Of a DNA stretch of 53,414 nucleotides, positions 1 to 8,543 are shown in pieces (position 1 is the first letter of the stretch; each line of letters begins with the position of its first letter). The DNA lies in the NCBI GenBank assembly GCA_964460755.1, contig CAYWQL010000011.1, positions 1 to 53,414 of the forward strand, read 5' to 3'. The DNA is from JAYFNU01 sp964460755 (GTDB lineage Bacteria > Bacillota > Clostridia > Oscillospirales > Ruminococcaceae). The translations under genes were made by a program, and so were the position numbers. Below the pieces are notes generated by a model that saw only the letters and a list, made by a program, of their open reading frames with translations, was not told where the DNA came from and searched no databases.

Positions 1-1
1 G

Positions 2-54
2 ACAGAAAAGCAAAAGCCCCTATATCTCGAAATACATCGAGATATAGGGGCTTT
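2..54 (-). terminator. Intrinsic terminator after tRNA-Lys
   Basis: An 18-bp perfect inverted repeat (13-30 and 37-54) with a 6-nt loop lies directly after the tRNA-Lys CCA end on the reverse strand. It is followed on that strand by a T-rich tract (TTTTGCTTTTC). It would end the tRNA transcript. Confidence 0.8.
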
Positions 55-55
55 A

Positions 56-131
56 TGGTGAGACATCGGAGATTCGAACTCCGGACCCATTGCTTAAAAG
101 GCAATTGCTCTGCCGACTGAGCTAATGTCTC
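56..131 (-). tRNA. tRNA-Lys (anticodon UUU)
   Basis: Read on the reverse strand, the 76-nt gene begins GAGACAT and ends ATGTCTC-A-CCA, so the acceptor stem pairs perfectly and the CCA end is encoded. The D-loop (AGCTCAGTCGGCAGAGC) and T-arm (GTTCGAATC) are canonical, and the anticodon loop CTTTTAA gives UUU for lysine. It has its own promoter (185-213) and terminator (13-54). Confidence 0.97.
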
Positions 132-184
132 ATATTAAAAAAGTCTTGACGACAGGTGCGACAAGTCGCATAAAGAGCCTTACT

Positions 185-213
185 ATAATATCAAAACGAA
201 AATTATTTGTCAA
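185..213 (-). promoter_or_regulatory. Sigma-A promoter of tRNA-Lys
   Basis: On the reverse strand TTGACA (208-213) is followed after 17 nt by TATTAT (185-190). Transcription would begin near 178, about 45 nt before the mature tRNA. The same pair of hexamers with the same spacing drives the tRNA-Arg gene at 49526. Confidence 0.8.
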
Positions 214-245
214 TATCTAAATGCCTGCGGTTTTTAAACCTTTGC

Positions 246-282
246 CGGCGGTCTGCCCCGCTTTTTTGGGGGCAGACCGCCG
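246..282 (-). terminator. Hairpin downstream of thrS
   Basis: A 14-bp GC-rich perfect inverted repeat (246-259 and 269-282) lies just after the thrS stop. On the reverse strand it lacks an immediate T-run; on the forward strand it is followed by TTGTTTTT. It probably ends or stabilises the thrS transcript, but it is not a textbook terminator. Confidence 0.5.
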
Positions 283-288
283 TTGTTT

Positions 289-2193
289 TTAAAGAGCCTT
301 TGAACTAATCTCGTCAAGGATATTCGCGATAAATTCATCGAGAGCGACCGCACCCTTGTCGCCGTCCTTGCGTGAACGGATAGAAACCGTGCCGGTTTCC
401 TTTTCCTTGTCGCCGACCACGAGCATATAGGGTATCTTTTGAAGCTGGGCCTCGCGGATTTTATACCCCATCTTCTCGTTGCGCTTGTCGCTTTGAACGC
501 GAATGCCTGCCGCTTCAAGCTTTGCCTTTATCTCGTCGGCATAGCCGTGGTGGTTTTCGGATATAGGAACAATCATCGCCTGAACGGGAGCGAGCCACAC
601 GGGGAACGCGCCCGCAAAATGCTCTGTTATAACGCCGATAAAACGCTCGATTGAGCCGAAGACGACGCGGTGAATCATAACCGGACAGTGCTTTTCACCG
701 TCCGCACCGGTATATTCAAGGTCAAAGCGACCGGGAAGCTGATAGTCAAGCTGGATTGTGCCGCATTGCCATGTGCGACCAAGAGAATCTTGAATGTGGA
801 AATCGAGCTTCGGACCGTAGAAGGCGCCGTCTCCCTCGTTAATGACATAGGTTTTGCCGATACTCGTTATCGCGTCGGCGAGGGCGTTGGTCGCGATATC
901 CCAATCCTCAAGTGAGCCAAGGTGGTCTTCAGGCATGGTCGAAAGCTCAATTTTATAGCTGAGCCCGAGAAGGGAATAGACCTCGTCGAAAAGCTGCGCT
1001 ATACGGACGACCTCGTCCTTTATCTGCTCCTTGGCAAGAAGAATATGCGCGTCGTCCTGCGTGAAGCAGCGAACGCGGAAAAGCCCATGGAGCGCGCCCG
1101 AAAGCTCGTGGCGATGAACGACGCCTAGCTCGCCGTAGCGAAGCGGAAGGTCGCGGTAGGAGCGGGGCTCCAAGCCATAAACAAGTATGCTACCGGGACA
1201 GTTCATCGGCTTAATCGCAAAATCCTCGTCGTCGATAACCGTCGTGTACATATTATCCTTATAGTGGTCCCAGTGCCCCGAGGTTTCCCAAAGGGTGCGC
1301 TTCATAATCTGAGGGGTTGAGATTTCGACGTAGTCCCATTTTTTATGAACCTCGCGCCAATAGTTAATCAGAGTGTTTCTAAGAACCATTCCGTTCGGAA
1401 GGAAGAAGGGGAAGCCGGGGGCTTCGTCGCGGAAGGCGAACAGACGAAGCTCTTTTCCCAGCTTGCGGTGGTCGCGCTTCTTGGCTTCTTCAAGCATCTC
1501 AAGGTATTCTTTGAGCTGTGCCGCCTTTGGGAAGGCTATACCATAGACGCGCTGGAGCATTTTATTCTTAGCGTCGGCGCGCCAGTATGCGCCCGTTACG
1601 TTAATAAGCTTGACCGCGCCGAGCGCGCCCGTGCTCATAAGGTGTGGTCCCGCGCAAAGGTCGGTAAAGTCGCCCTGCTCGTAAAAGCTGATTTCGGCGT
1701 CAGCGGGAAGCTCGTTAATGAGCTCCTCCTTGTATTCGTTGCCCTTCATCTTTTTAAGCGCATCCTCGCGCGAAAGGACATAGCGCGTTATCGGCTCGTC
1801 CTTTTTTATGATGTTGTGGATTTCCTCCTCGATTTTCTCAAGGATTTCGGGCGTGAGCACCGTTTCGCAGTCAAGGTCGTAATAAAACCCGTTTTCGATT
1901 GCCGGCCCAATGGTGAACTTAGTATCGGGAAACAGATGCTTAACCGCCTCGGCGAGAACGTGGGAGCCGCTGTGCCAAAAGGCGTGCTTACCGCCCTCGT
2001 CGTCAAAGGTCAAAATAGAAACGGAGCAGTCGTTCTCGACCGCTGTGCGAAGGTCGCAAAGCTTTCCGTCAATTTCGCAGGCGCACGCCGCCTTATAAAG
2101 CCCCATACCGATAGATTTCGCGATGTCCGCCACACTTGTGCCTTTTTCAAATTCTTTTACGTCGCCCTTAAGCGATACCTTAACTATACCCAT
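289..2193 (-). CDS. thrS: Threonine--tRNA ligase
   Basis: Charges tRNA-Thr with threonine in the cytoplasm. The 634-residue product has the full family length and order: an N-terminal TGS domain (about 1-60), an editing domain with the HxxxH motif (HSGSHVLAEA, near residue 74) and the CAGPH motif, a class II catalytic core, and a C-terminal anticodon-binding domain (from about residue 535, beginning VWLAPVQAMIVPIS). The ATG has a GGAGG ribosome site 6 nt upstream. It is a single-gene unit behind a T-box leader and a strong promoter, so expression should rise when threonine-tRNA is uncharged. Nothing in the protein looks degenerate. Confidence 0.97.
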   Translation of the reverse strand: MGIVKVSLKGDVKEFEKGTSVADIAKSIGMGLYKAACACEIDGKLCDLRTAVENDCSVSILTFDDEGGKHAFWHSGSHVLAEAVKHLFPDTKFTIGPAIENGFYYDLDCETVLTPEILEKIEEEIHNIIKKDEPITRYVLSREDALKKMKGNEYKEELINELPADAEISFYEQGDFTDLCAGPHLMSTGALGAVKLINVTGAYWRADAKNKMLQRVYGIAFPKAAQLKEYLEMLEEAKKRDHRKLGKELRLFAFRDEAPGFPFFLPNGMVLRNTLINYWREVHKKWDYVEISTPQIMKRTLWETSGHWDHYKDNMYTTVIDDEDFAIKPMNCPGSILVYGLEPRSYRDLPLRYGELGVVHRHELSGALHGLFRVRCFTQDDAHILLAKEQIKDEVVRIAQLFDEVYSLLGLSYKIELSTMPEDHLGSLEDWDIATNALADAITSIGKTYVINEGDGAFYGPKLDFHIQDSLGRTWQCGTIQLDYQLPGRFDLEYTGADGEKHCPVMIHRVVFGSIERFIGVITEHFAGAFPVWLAPVQAMIVPISENHHGYADEIKAKLEAAGIRVQSDKRNEKMGYKIREAQLQKIPYMLVVGDKEKETGTVSIRSRKDGDKGAVALDEFIANILDEISSKAL

Positions 2194-2255
2194 ATGTTTC
2201 CTCCAAGTATATTGTTGTTTATATTTTACTGAATGTAATAAATTGAGATAAGAGA

Positions 2256-2494
2256 AAATAAAAAAGCCTCACCCCGAAAGGACGGGGTGAAGCAAAATCG
2301 CTCCATGGTTCCACCCGAATTGCGTAAAAAACGCCCCTCGACGCGGATATAACGTTCCGCAGCAACGGCGCCGGTTCGCCGACGCGCTCAAGCGAGGGTT
2401 CGTTTTCAAAAAAACACTATGCCGTCTCAGCGTTCGGCACTCTCTTTGAAGTGGTTTTTTAAGCGTTTGTTCGCTCTCAAAGCTTTAAATATAT
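2256..2494 (-). promoter_or_regulatory. T-box riboswitch (threonine) leader of thrS
   Basis: The leader between the thrS promoter and start codon carries the T-box core GGGTGGAACC (reverse strand of 2307-2316). This is followed by an intrinsic terminator (stem 2265-2292, GC-rich, then a run of T at 2256-2264). The stem I apical signature AGAGAGTGCCGAACGCTGAGA is present near 2420-2445. In the 3' side of stem I the likely specifier is ACC (2397-2399), a threonine codon, in the context GAACCC. Uncharged tRNA-Thr should favour the antiterminator and allow thrS transcription. The specifier assignment is from motif position, not from a folded model. Confidence 0.88.
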
Positions 2495-2500
2495 GCTTGT

Positions 2501-2529
2501 TTTATATCACAAGTAAAACAGTTTGTCAA
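2501..2529 (-). promoter_or_regulatory. Sigma-A promoter of thrS
   Basis: On the reverse strand TTGACA (2524-2529), a 17-nt spacer and TATAAA (2501-2506) form a near-consensus promoter. It would start transcription near 2494, at the beginning of the T-box leader. It stands back to back with the rny promoter. Confidence 0.8.
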
Positions 2530-2546
2530 GTTGCATAATAATAGTA

Positions 2547-2576
2547 TTGACAATACCGTAACAAAACCTTTACAAT
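2547..2576 (+). promoter_or_regulatory. Sigma-A promoter of rny
   Basis: TTGACA (2547-2552), an 18-nt spacer and TACAAT (2571-2576). The transcript would carry a leader of about 118 nt before the rny ATG. The leader contains a small GCTCGGCTGAGC hairpin (about 2590-2601) and a nine-codon ATG reading frame (2636-2665) without a clear ribosome site. Confidence 0.7.
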
Positions 2577-2700
2577 ATAAAAGGACTTATGCTCGGCTGA
2601 GCGATGATTTTTTTCACCACCCGCGTGGATTGGAATGATTTTGCTCGGCGCGATGTTACCATAATGACAAAAAAAGAAAATTACTGGAGGCCATAAAACA

Positions 2701-4254
2701 ATGGGTGATATTCTCTCGATTGTTTTAGCGGTTGCGGTGGCGCTTGTTATTGGCGTTGCCTGTTTTTATGCGGGAATACTATATCGTAAAAAGGTTGCCG
2801 AAGCACGAATAGGCTCGGCTGAGGACGAAGCAAAAAGAATAGTAAATGACGCCATAAAATCCGCTGAACAAAAGCGCAAGGAGGTCGTGCTTGAGGCAAA
2901 GGACGAAATCTTCAAAATGCGCAACGAATCCGACCGTGAGCTTCGTGAAAGAAGAAACGAGGTTCAACGTCAAGAAAACAGAATTATTCAAAAGGAAGAA
3001 AATTTAGACAAAAAGACCGCTCAATTTGAGGTTGAGGAAGCAAAACAGCAAAAACGCACAGGTGAGCTTACTAAAAAGCTTGAAGAGGTTGAAACCGTCA
3101 AGAAAAGCCAGTTTGATATGCTTGAGCGCATTTCAAAATTTACGGCGGAGCAGGCGAAGGAGCTTCTATTATCACAGCTCGACGCCGAGCTTTCCCACGA
3201 AAAGGCGGTTCGCATAAACTATTACGACCAGCAGCTTAAGGACGAGTCCGACGCTATGGCGCGCGACGTCCTTAGTCTTGCGATTTCCCGCTGCGCGACC
3301 GACTTTACGTCGGAGGCGACCGTGTCGGTCGTCGCGCTTCCGAACGACGAGATGAAGGGAAGAATTATCGGACGCGAGGGGCGCAATATAAGAACCCTTG
3401 AGACGATAACGGGAGTCGACCTTATTATCGACGATACGCCCGAGGCGATAACCATTTCGTCCTTCGACCCCATTAGACGCGAGGTGGCGCGCCTTGCCCT
3501 CGAAAAGTTAATTTTCGACGGACGCATTCATCCTGCGCGCATTGAAGAAATGGTTGACAAGGCGAAGCGCGAGGTCGACCAAAGAATTAAAAAAGAGGGC
3601 GAACGCGTTGTGCTCGAGGTTGGCGTACACGGTATTCATCCCGACCTCGTTAAGCTTCTCGGACGTCTTCATTACCGCACAAGCTACGGACAGAATGTTC
3701 TTGACCACAGCGTTGAGGTCGCTCTTCTTTCAGGAATGCTCGCGGCGGAAATCGGCTTAGATGTAACCCTCGCCAAGCGCGCGGGACTTCTTCACGATAT
3801 CGGCAAGGCGCTCGACCACGAGATGGAGGGAACCCACGTTCAGCTTGGCGCCGACGTTGTAAGACGCTATAAGGAAAGCCCCGCGATAATCAACGCGGTC
3901 GAGGCTCACCACGGCGACGTCGAGGCGACAACCTCGCTCGTTTATATCGTTATGGCGGCGGACGCGATATCGGCGGCTCGTCCGGGCGCTCGAAGCGAAA
4001 ACCTTGAAAACTATATCAAGCGTCTTGAAAAGCTTGAGGAGATTTCCGACAGCTTCGAGGGCGTTGAGCGGTCGTTTGCCATTCAGGCGGGCCGTGAGAT
4101 AAGAATTATGGTTAAACCCGACGTTATCGACGACGATAAGCTCGCCATAGTCGCCCACGACATAGTAACGCGAATAGAAAACGAGCTGAATTATCCCGGT
4201 CAGATAAAGGTTAACGTAATACGCGAGAGCCGTGCGATTGATTTCGCAAAATAG
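2701..4254 (+). CDS. rny: Ribonuclease Y
   Basis: Membrane-anchored endoribonuclease that starts bulk mRNA decay in Bacillota. The 517-residue product shows the family order: one N-terminal membrane helix (about 5-25), a long charged coiled coil (about 30-190), a KH RNA-binding domain with GRIIGREGRNIR (about residue 220), and an HD phosphohydrolase domain whose HD pair is in AGLLHDIGK (about 360). Length equals the usual ~520. The ATG follows CTGGAGG. It is transcribed alone from its own promoter and closed by a strong terminator. Note that ricT, whose product in Bacillus subtilis assists RNase Y, is also in this window (44723-45622). Confidence 0.96.
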   Translation: MGDILSIVLAVAVALVIGVACFYAGILYRKKVAEARIGSAEDEAKRIVNDAIKSAEQKRKEVVLEAKDEIFKMRNESDRELRERRNEVQRQENRIIQKEENLDKKTAQFEVEEAKQQKRTGELTKKLEEVETVKKSQFDMLERISKFTAEQAKELLLSQLDAELSHEKAVRINYYDQQLKDESDAMARDVLSLAISRCATDFTSEATVSVVALPNDEMKGRIIGREGRNIRTLETITGVDLIIDDTPEAITISSFDPIRREVARLALEKLIFDGRIHPARIEEMVDKAKREVDQRIKKEGERVVLEVGVHGIHPDLVKLLGRLHYRTSYGQNVLDHSVEVALLSGMLAAEIGLDVTLAKRAGLLHDIGKALDHEMEGTHVQLGADVVRRYKESPAIINAVEAHHGDVEATTSLVYIVMAADAISAARPGARSENLENYIKRLEKLEEISDSFEGVERSFAIQAGREIRIMVKPDVIDDDKLAIVAHDIVTRIENELNYPGQIKVNVIRESRAIDFAK

Positions 4255-4262
4255 TTAATATT

Positions 4263-4303
4263 GTTCCGTCATTCCGATTTTTTCGGAATGACGGAACTTT
4301 TAT
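4263..4303 (+). terminator. Intrinsic terminator of rny
   Basis: A 15-bp perfect inverted repeat (4263-4277 and 4283-4297) with a 5-nt T loop, then TTTTATAAAA. It lies just after the rny stop codon. Confidence 0.88.
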
Positions 4304-4317
4304 AAAAGCGTTCTTTC

Positions 4318-4346
4318 TTGACACGCGGGGCTATAAAATGTAATAT
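4318..4346 (+). promoter_or_regulatory. Sigma-A promoter of the Asp23-fakA-recG operon
   Basis: TTGACA (4318-4323), a 17-nt spacer and TAATAT (4341-4346), 72 nt before the first ATG of the operon. Confidence 0.75.
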
Positions 4347-4417
4347 AGGTATGATTTAATTTATATTTATATATAAATGCGTTAAATACGGCTAACAATT
4401 CAGAAAGGAATGTCGTT

Positions 4418-4771
4418 ATGATAAAAATAGCAACCTCGATGGGAACAGTTACGCTTACGAACAATTATTTCGCAAGCTTGGTTGGAAGCGCGTCTTCCGA
4501 TTGCTATGGCGTAAAGGGAATGGCGACGAGCGGGCCTGCGGACGGTGTTCGCGCGGTTTTGTTCGGACGGAATTTTCCCGAGCGTGGGGTAAAGGTCTTT
4601 GAACAGGACGAGAAACTAAATATCGAGCTTCACATAAAGGTCGTTTACGGCGTTAATATTTCCGCTATCGTCGATAGTATAGCGCATAAGGTTAAGTACG
4701 CTGTTGAGGAGTCTACAGGGCTTACGGTCGGCGCGGTCAGCGTTTTTGTTGACGAACTGACGTCGGAATAA
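4418..4771 (+). CDS. Asp23/Gls24 family envelope stress protein (YloU-like)
   Basis: A 117-residue member of the Asp23 (alkaline shock protein 23, DUF322) family. Members are small cytoplasmic or membrane-associated proteins linked to envelope stress in Gram-positive bacteria; their biochemical role is unclear. The family's central stretch is visible as KLNIELHIKVVYGVNI, followed by the amphipathic C-terminal helix (IVDSIAHKVKYAVEESTGL) and VNVFVDELT-like ending VSVFVDEL. It is the first gene of a unit with fakA and recG, matching the yloU-yloV-recG order of Bacillus. The ribosome site is AAAGGA, 9 nt before the ATG. Confidence 0.88.
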   Translation: MIKIATSMGTVTLTNNYFASLVGSASSDCYGVKGMATSGPADGVRAVLFGRNFPERGVKVFEQDEKLNIELHIKVVYGVNISAIVDSIAHKVKYAVEESTGLTVGAVSVFVDELTSE

Positions 4772-4792
4772 TTTGCGGAGGAATTTTATATT

Positions 4793-6466
4793 ATGATAAG
4801 CGGTGTACAATTACGCGACGCCATTGTTTCTGGCGCGAATAATATTTTGAATTTAAAAAGCTCGGTCGACGAGCTTAACGTTTTTCCCGTGCCCGACGGA
4901 GATACCGGCACGAATATGTCAATGACTATCGGCGCGTCGGTCGACGAGCTTAAAACCCTTCCCGATAGCTGTACGGTCGAGCAGTCCTCTCAGGTCGCGG
5001 CGTCGGCGCTTCTTCGCGGAGCGCGCGGCAACTCGGGCGTTATTCTTTCCCTTCTTTTCAGGGGCTTTTCACGCGCACTTCAGGGCAAGGAAGCGGCTTC
5101 AAGCGAGGATTTATATATTTCGCTTTGCAAGGGCGTCGAGGCGGCGTACAAGGCGGTTATGAAACCGACGGAGGGAACTATACTTACCGTTGCGCGCGAG
5201 GCGAGTGAGAAAGCCGAGGCGGTATATAAGGATATGAACCCCGTCGAGCTTTGGGTGTTTATCGTCGAGCAGTGCAAGGAGACCCTTTCGAGAACCCCCG
5301 AGATGCTTCCCGTACTTAAACAGGCGGGCGTTGTTGACGCGGGCGGACAGGGCCTTGTAGTTATCTTTGAGGGAATGCTTTCGGTCTTCCGTGACGGAAA
5401 GATGATTGAAGACGCCGGCAAGAAGGCTTCGGGCGCTTCAAACAAAAAGGCTTCGTCAAAGGATACCGACGAAGAAGTAACCAAGAACTATTGCATGGAG
5501 TTTTACGTCAACAAAAAAGGCGACGCGAACATTAAGAAGCTGAGCGCTTTCCTTGAATCGCTCGGCGAAAGCGTAGTGTGCGCCGAACAGGACGAAATCA
5601 TAAAGTGCCATGTGCATACCGAACAGCCGGGCAACGCCATTAACGAGGCGATAAAGCACGGATATCTTACCGGTCTTAAAATTGAGAATATGGTCGAACA
5701 GCAGACCGAAGCGGAAGAGGAAAAGAGAAGGTCTGAAAAAGAGGATTTGGCGAAGGAAAAGAAGCAGAGCGACGAGGAGTTTCCGTATGTTGAGCCCGAC
5801 AATTCGGTCGAATACGGCTTCGTAACGGTCGGCTCGGGCGAGGGAATCAAACAGCTTTTCCTTGACCTCGGCGCAACCAAGGTCGTTAGCGGCGGACAGA
5901 CCATGAATCCCTCGACCGACGACATATTAAAAGCCATTCAGTCGGTTGCGGCGAAGAACGTGCTGGTTCTCGCGAACAATAAAAACATCATAATGGCGGC
6001 GGAGCAGGCGTGCAAGCTTGCCGACAGAAAAGCCGTCGTGCTTACGACAAGAACGATACCGCAGGGTATATCCGCGATGATAGCCTTCGACGGCGCGCTT
6101 TCGCTTAAGGAAAACGTTATCAATATGAATGCCGCCGCCGACAAGGTGACGACAGGACAGGTGACCTTTGCCGCGCGCGACAGCGATTTCGACGGGCACG
6201 ATATTAAAGAGGGCGAAATCCTTGCGCTCCATAACGGAAAGCTTGATTTCGTCGAAAAGGATATATCCAAGGCGGCGGTTAAGCTGGCGCGAAAGATTAT
6301 AACGAAATCAACCGAGTTTGTCACCGTTATATACGGCGATGGAATAAGCGAGGAGGAAGCCGAAGGCGTTGGCGACACGATAAAAAAGACTCTTTCGTCA
6401 TCTGCCGAGCTTACCCTGATTAACGGCGGTCAGCCCGTGTATTATTACTACATTTCGGCGGAATAA
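4793..6466 (+). CDS. fakA: Fatty acid kinase catalytic subunit FakA-like (DAK phosphatase family, YloV)
   Basis: The 557-residue product matches YloV/FakA, which with FakB-type binding proteins phosphorylates exogenous fatty acids for phospholipid synthesis. Residues 1-200 form a DhaL-like kinase domain with the metal/nucleotide motif VFPVPDGDTGTNMS (about 30-43) and the GARGNSGVILS loop (about 77). A middle domain follows, with a charged Glu/Lys-rich linker near residues 300-330. The C-terminal domain contains the FakA-type GGQTMNPSTDDI motif (about 368). No fakB is seen in the window. The ATG has GCGGAGG 10 nt upstream, 21 nt after the Asp23 stop, so the two genes are probably co-transcribed. 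Confidence 0.9.
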   Translation: MISGVQLRDAIVSGANNILNLKSSVDELNVFPVPDGDTGTNMSMTIGASVDELKTLPDSCTVEQSSQVAASALLRGARGNSGVILSLLFRGFSRALQGKEAASSEDLYISLCKGVEAAYKAVMKPTEGTILTVAREASEKAEAVYKDMNPVELWVFIVEQCKETLSRTPEMLPVLKQAGVVDAGGQGLVVIFEGMLSVFRDGKMIEDAGKKASGASNKKASSKDTDEEVTKNYCMEFYVNKKGDANIKKLSAFLESLGESVVCAEQDEIIKCHVHTEQPGNAINEAIKHGYLTGLKIENMVEQQTEAEEEKRRSEKEDLAKEKKQSDEEFPYVEPDNSVEYGFVTVGSGEGIKQLFLDLGATKVVSGGQTMNPSTDDILKAIQSVAAKNVLVLANNKNIIMAAEQACKLADRKAVVLTTRTIPQGISAMIAFDGALSLKENVINMNAAADKVTTGQVTFAARDSDFDGHDIKEGEILALHNGKLDFVEKDISKAAVKLARKIITKSTEFVTVIYGDGISEEEAEGVGDTIKKTLSSSAELTLINGGQPVYYYYISAE

Positions 6467-6475
6467 TTGTAACTT

Positions 6476-8527
6476 ATGTCTAATACCGATTTTTATAATC
6501 AGGATATTCGATATTTAAAGGGTGTCGGTGAGAAGCGCCGTGAGCTTTTTTTAAAGCTCGGCGTTTCCACTATCGGCGCTCTTTTGCGTTATTACCCACG
6601 AAATTACGTCAATTTTAAGGACGTCTATGAAATAAGCGCCGCGCCGCTTGGCGAGCCCTGCGCGGTTTCTGCGACGGTCTATTCAAAAGGACTGCCTGTT
6701 CGCGTGCGAGGCGGAAAGACGATAATTAAGGTTAAAGCGGGCGACGAAACGGGCGAGCTTACGGTTACCTATTTCAACAACAAATTTGCCCCTGCCGCGC
6801 TTACAATAGGCGACAGATACGTTTTTTTCGGCAAGCTGGCGGGCAACTTTTTATCGCGGGAGATTATTAATCCGCTCGTGATACGACCGGACGAAACCGC
6901 CTCGCTTATGCCGCAGTATCCGCTGACGGCAGGACTGAGCTCGCGTATTATTTCGTCTGGAGTTAGAAATGCCCTCGCTGTTTATGGCGATGAAATCGTC
7001 GAAACGCTTCCGAAATACCTAATCGAACAATATTCCCTTATTTCCCGCAAGGACGCAATCAATAAAATACATTTTCCGCTTTCGCTTGACGAGGCGGCAA
7101 AGGCGAAGCAACGGCTTATTTTTGAGGAGCTTTTGACCCTTCAAATCGGTCTTCGGCTAATAAAAAAAAGGAAGCGCGCCGTTACCTCGATACGCTTTTC
7201 CGCCAACGATAGCGACGCCTTTATTAATTCCCTTCCCTTTGCGCTTACGAACGCCCAAAAGCGGAGTATAAATGACATCGAAAACGACGTAGTAAAGGAA
7301 AATCCGATGAGCCGCCTTTTGCAGGGTGACGTCGGAAGCGGCAAGACTGCCGTTGCGGCGGCGGGGGTTTACCTCGCCAAAATGAACGGATATCAGAGCG
7401 CGTTTATGGCGCCCACAGAGATACTTGCAAATCAGCACGCCGAAACGCTGCGCGGGCTTTTAGCCCCCTTTGGCGTGACGGTGGGGCTTTTGACAAGCTC
7501 GGTCAAGGGTAGACCGCGCGAGCTTTTGCTTAACGCCGTAAAAAGCGGCGAGGTCGACCTGCTTATCGGCACCCACGCTATTATCGGCGATACGGTCGAG
7601 TTCAACAGGCTTGGCTTTGTCGTCGCCGACGAACAGCATCGCTTCGGGGTTGAACAAAGGGCATTGCTTTCAAAAAAAGGGGAACAGCCCCACCTTTTGG
7701 TTATGTCCGCGACCCCGATTCCGAGAACGTTAGCGCTGATTATCTATGGCGACCTCGATATTTCGGTTCTCGACGAGCTCCCGCCAGGGCGAACCCCCGT
7801 AAAGACCTTTCTTGTCACCGATGAGCTTCGCTCGAGGTATCTCGGATTTGTTCGAAAAGAGGTTTCACTCGGTCATCAGGCGTATATCGTTTGCCCGCTC
7901 GTCGAGGAGAGCGAGAGCCTTGAAAACACCCTTTCGGCGACCGAATACAAGGACGAGCTGCAAAGCAAATATTTTGCCGACTTGTCGGTTGGGCTTATCC
8001 ACGGAAAAATGAAGTCTAAGGAAAAGACCGAGGTTATGAACGACTTTTTTAACGGCAAAATCGACGTGCTTGTTTCGACGACGGTAATTGAAGTTGGGGT
8101 CGACGCGCCTAACGCGACGATAATGATAATCGAGAACGCCGAGCGATACGGGCTTTCAACCCTTCATCAGCTGAGAGGACGGGTTGGGCGCGGAGCGGCA
8201 ATAAGCTATTGTGTGCTCGTGTCCTCGTCGAAAAGCGAAAACGCGCGTTCGCGGCTTTCGGTTATGACAAAGACGTGCGACGGATTCAAAATCGCGAAAT
8301 ACGACCTCGAAACGAGAGGACCGGGCGACTTTTTCGGCAGGCGACAGCACGGTCTGCCCGAGCTTGCCATAGCCGACCTCGCTTCGGACGAAAATGTCCT
8401 GAAGGACGCTATGAGCGCTGCGGACAGCATACTGGAGAGCGACCCTTCCCTTAACGACAGCGAGAACGCCGAGCTTAAAAAAGAGGTCTATGCGATGTTT
8501 AGCGAAAGCGAAGGATTTTTAAACTGA
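6476..8527 (+). CDS. recG: ATP-dependent DNA helicase RecG
   Basis: Branch-migrating helicase that remodels stalled forks and Holliday junctions. The 683-residue product has the N-terminal wedge/OB domain (about 1-235), then the helicase core with Walker A GDVGSGKT (about 285), the DEQHR motif II, motif III SATPIPRT, and the C-terminal QLRGRVGRG motif VI. Length is normal. The ATG at 6476 has no good ribosome site; the nearest purine stretch (GGCGGA) is 13 nt away and overlaps the end of fakA. Translational coupling with fakA, only 9 nt upstream, is therefore likely. The fakA-recG pairing is common in Bacillota. Confidence 0.96.
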   Translation: MSNTDFYNQDIRYLKGVGEKRRELFLKLGVSTIGALLRYYPRNYVNFKDVYEISAAPLGEPCAVSATVYSKGLPVRVRGGKTIIKVKAGDETGELTVTYFNNKFAPAALTIGDRYVFFGKLAGNFLSREIINPLVIRPDETASLMPQYPLTAGLSSRIISSGVRNALAVYGDEIVETLPKYLIEQYSLISRKDAINKIHFPLSLDEAAKAKQRLIFEELLTLQIGLRLIKKRKRAVTSIRFSANDSDAFINSLPFALTNAQKRSINDIENDVVKENPMSRLLQGDVGSGKTAVAAAGVYLAKMNGYQSAFMAPTEILANQHAETLRGLLAPFGVTVGLLTSSVKGRPRELLLNAVKSGEVDLLIGTHAIIGDTVEFNRLGFVVADEQHRFGVEQRALLSKKGEQPHLLVMSATPIPRTLALIIYGDLDISVLDELPPGRTPVKTFLVTDELRSRYLGFVRKEVSLGHQAYIVCPLVEESESLENTLSATEYKDELQSKYFADLSVGLIHGKMKSKEKTEVMNDFFNGKIDVLVSTTVIEVGVDAPNATIMIIENAERYGLSTLHQLRGRVGRGAAISYCVLVSSSKSENARSRLSVMTKTCDGFKIAKYDLETRGPGDFFGRRQHGLPELAIADLASDENVLKDAMSAADSILESDPSLNDSENAELKKEVYAMFSESEGFLN

Positions 8528-8543
8528 TTTTAGAGGTATATCA

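Noticed and set aside
1345..2232. Long forward open frame opposite thrS
   Set aside because: It is the antisense shadow of thrS; it has no ribosome site, and the thrS frame has full family similarity.
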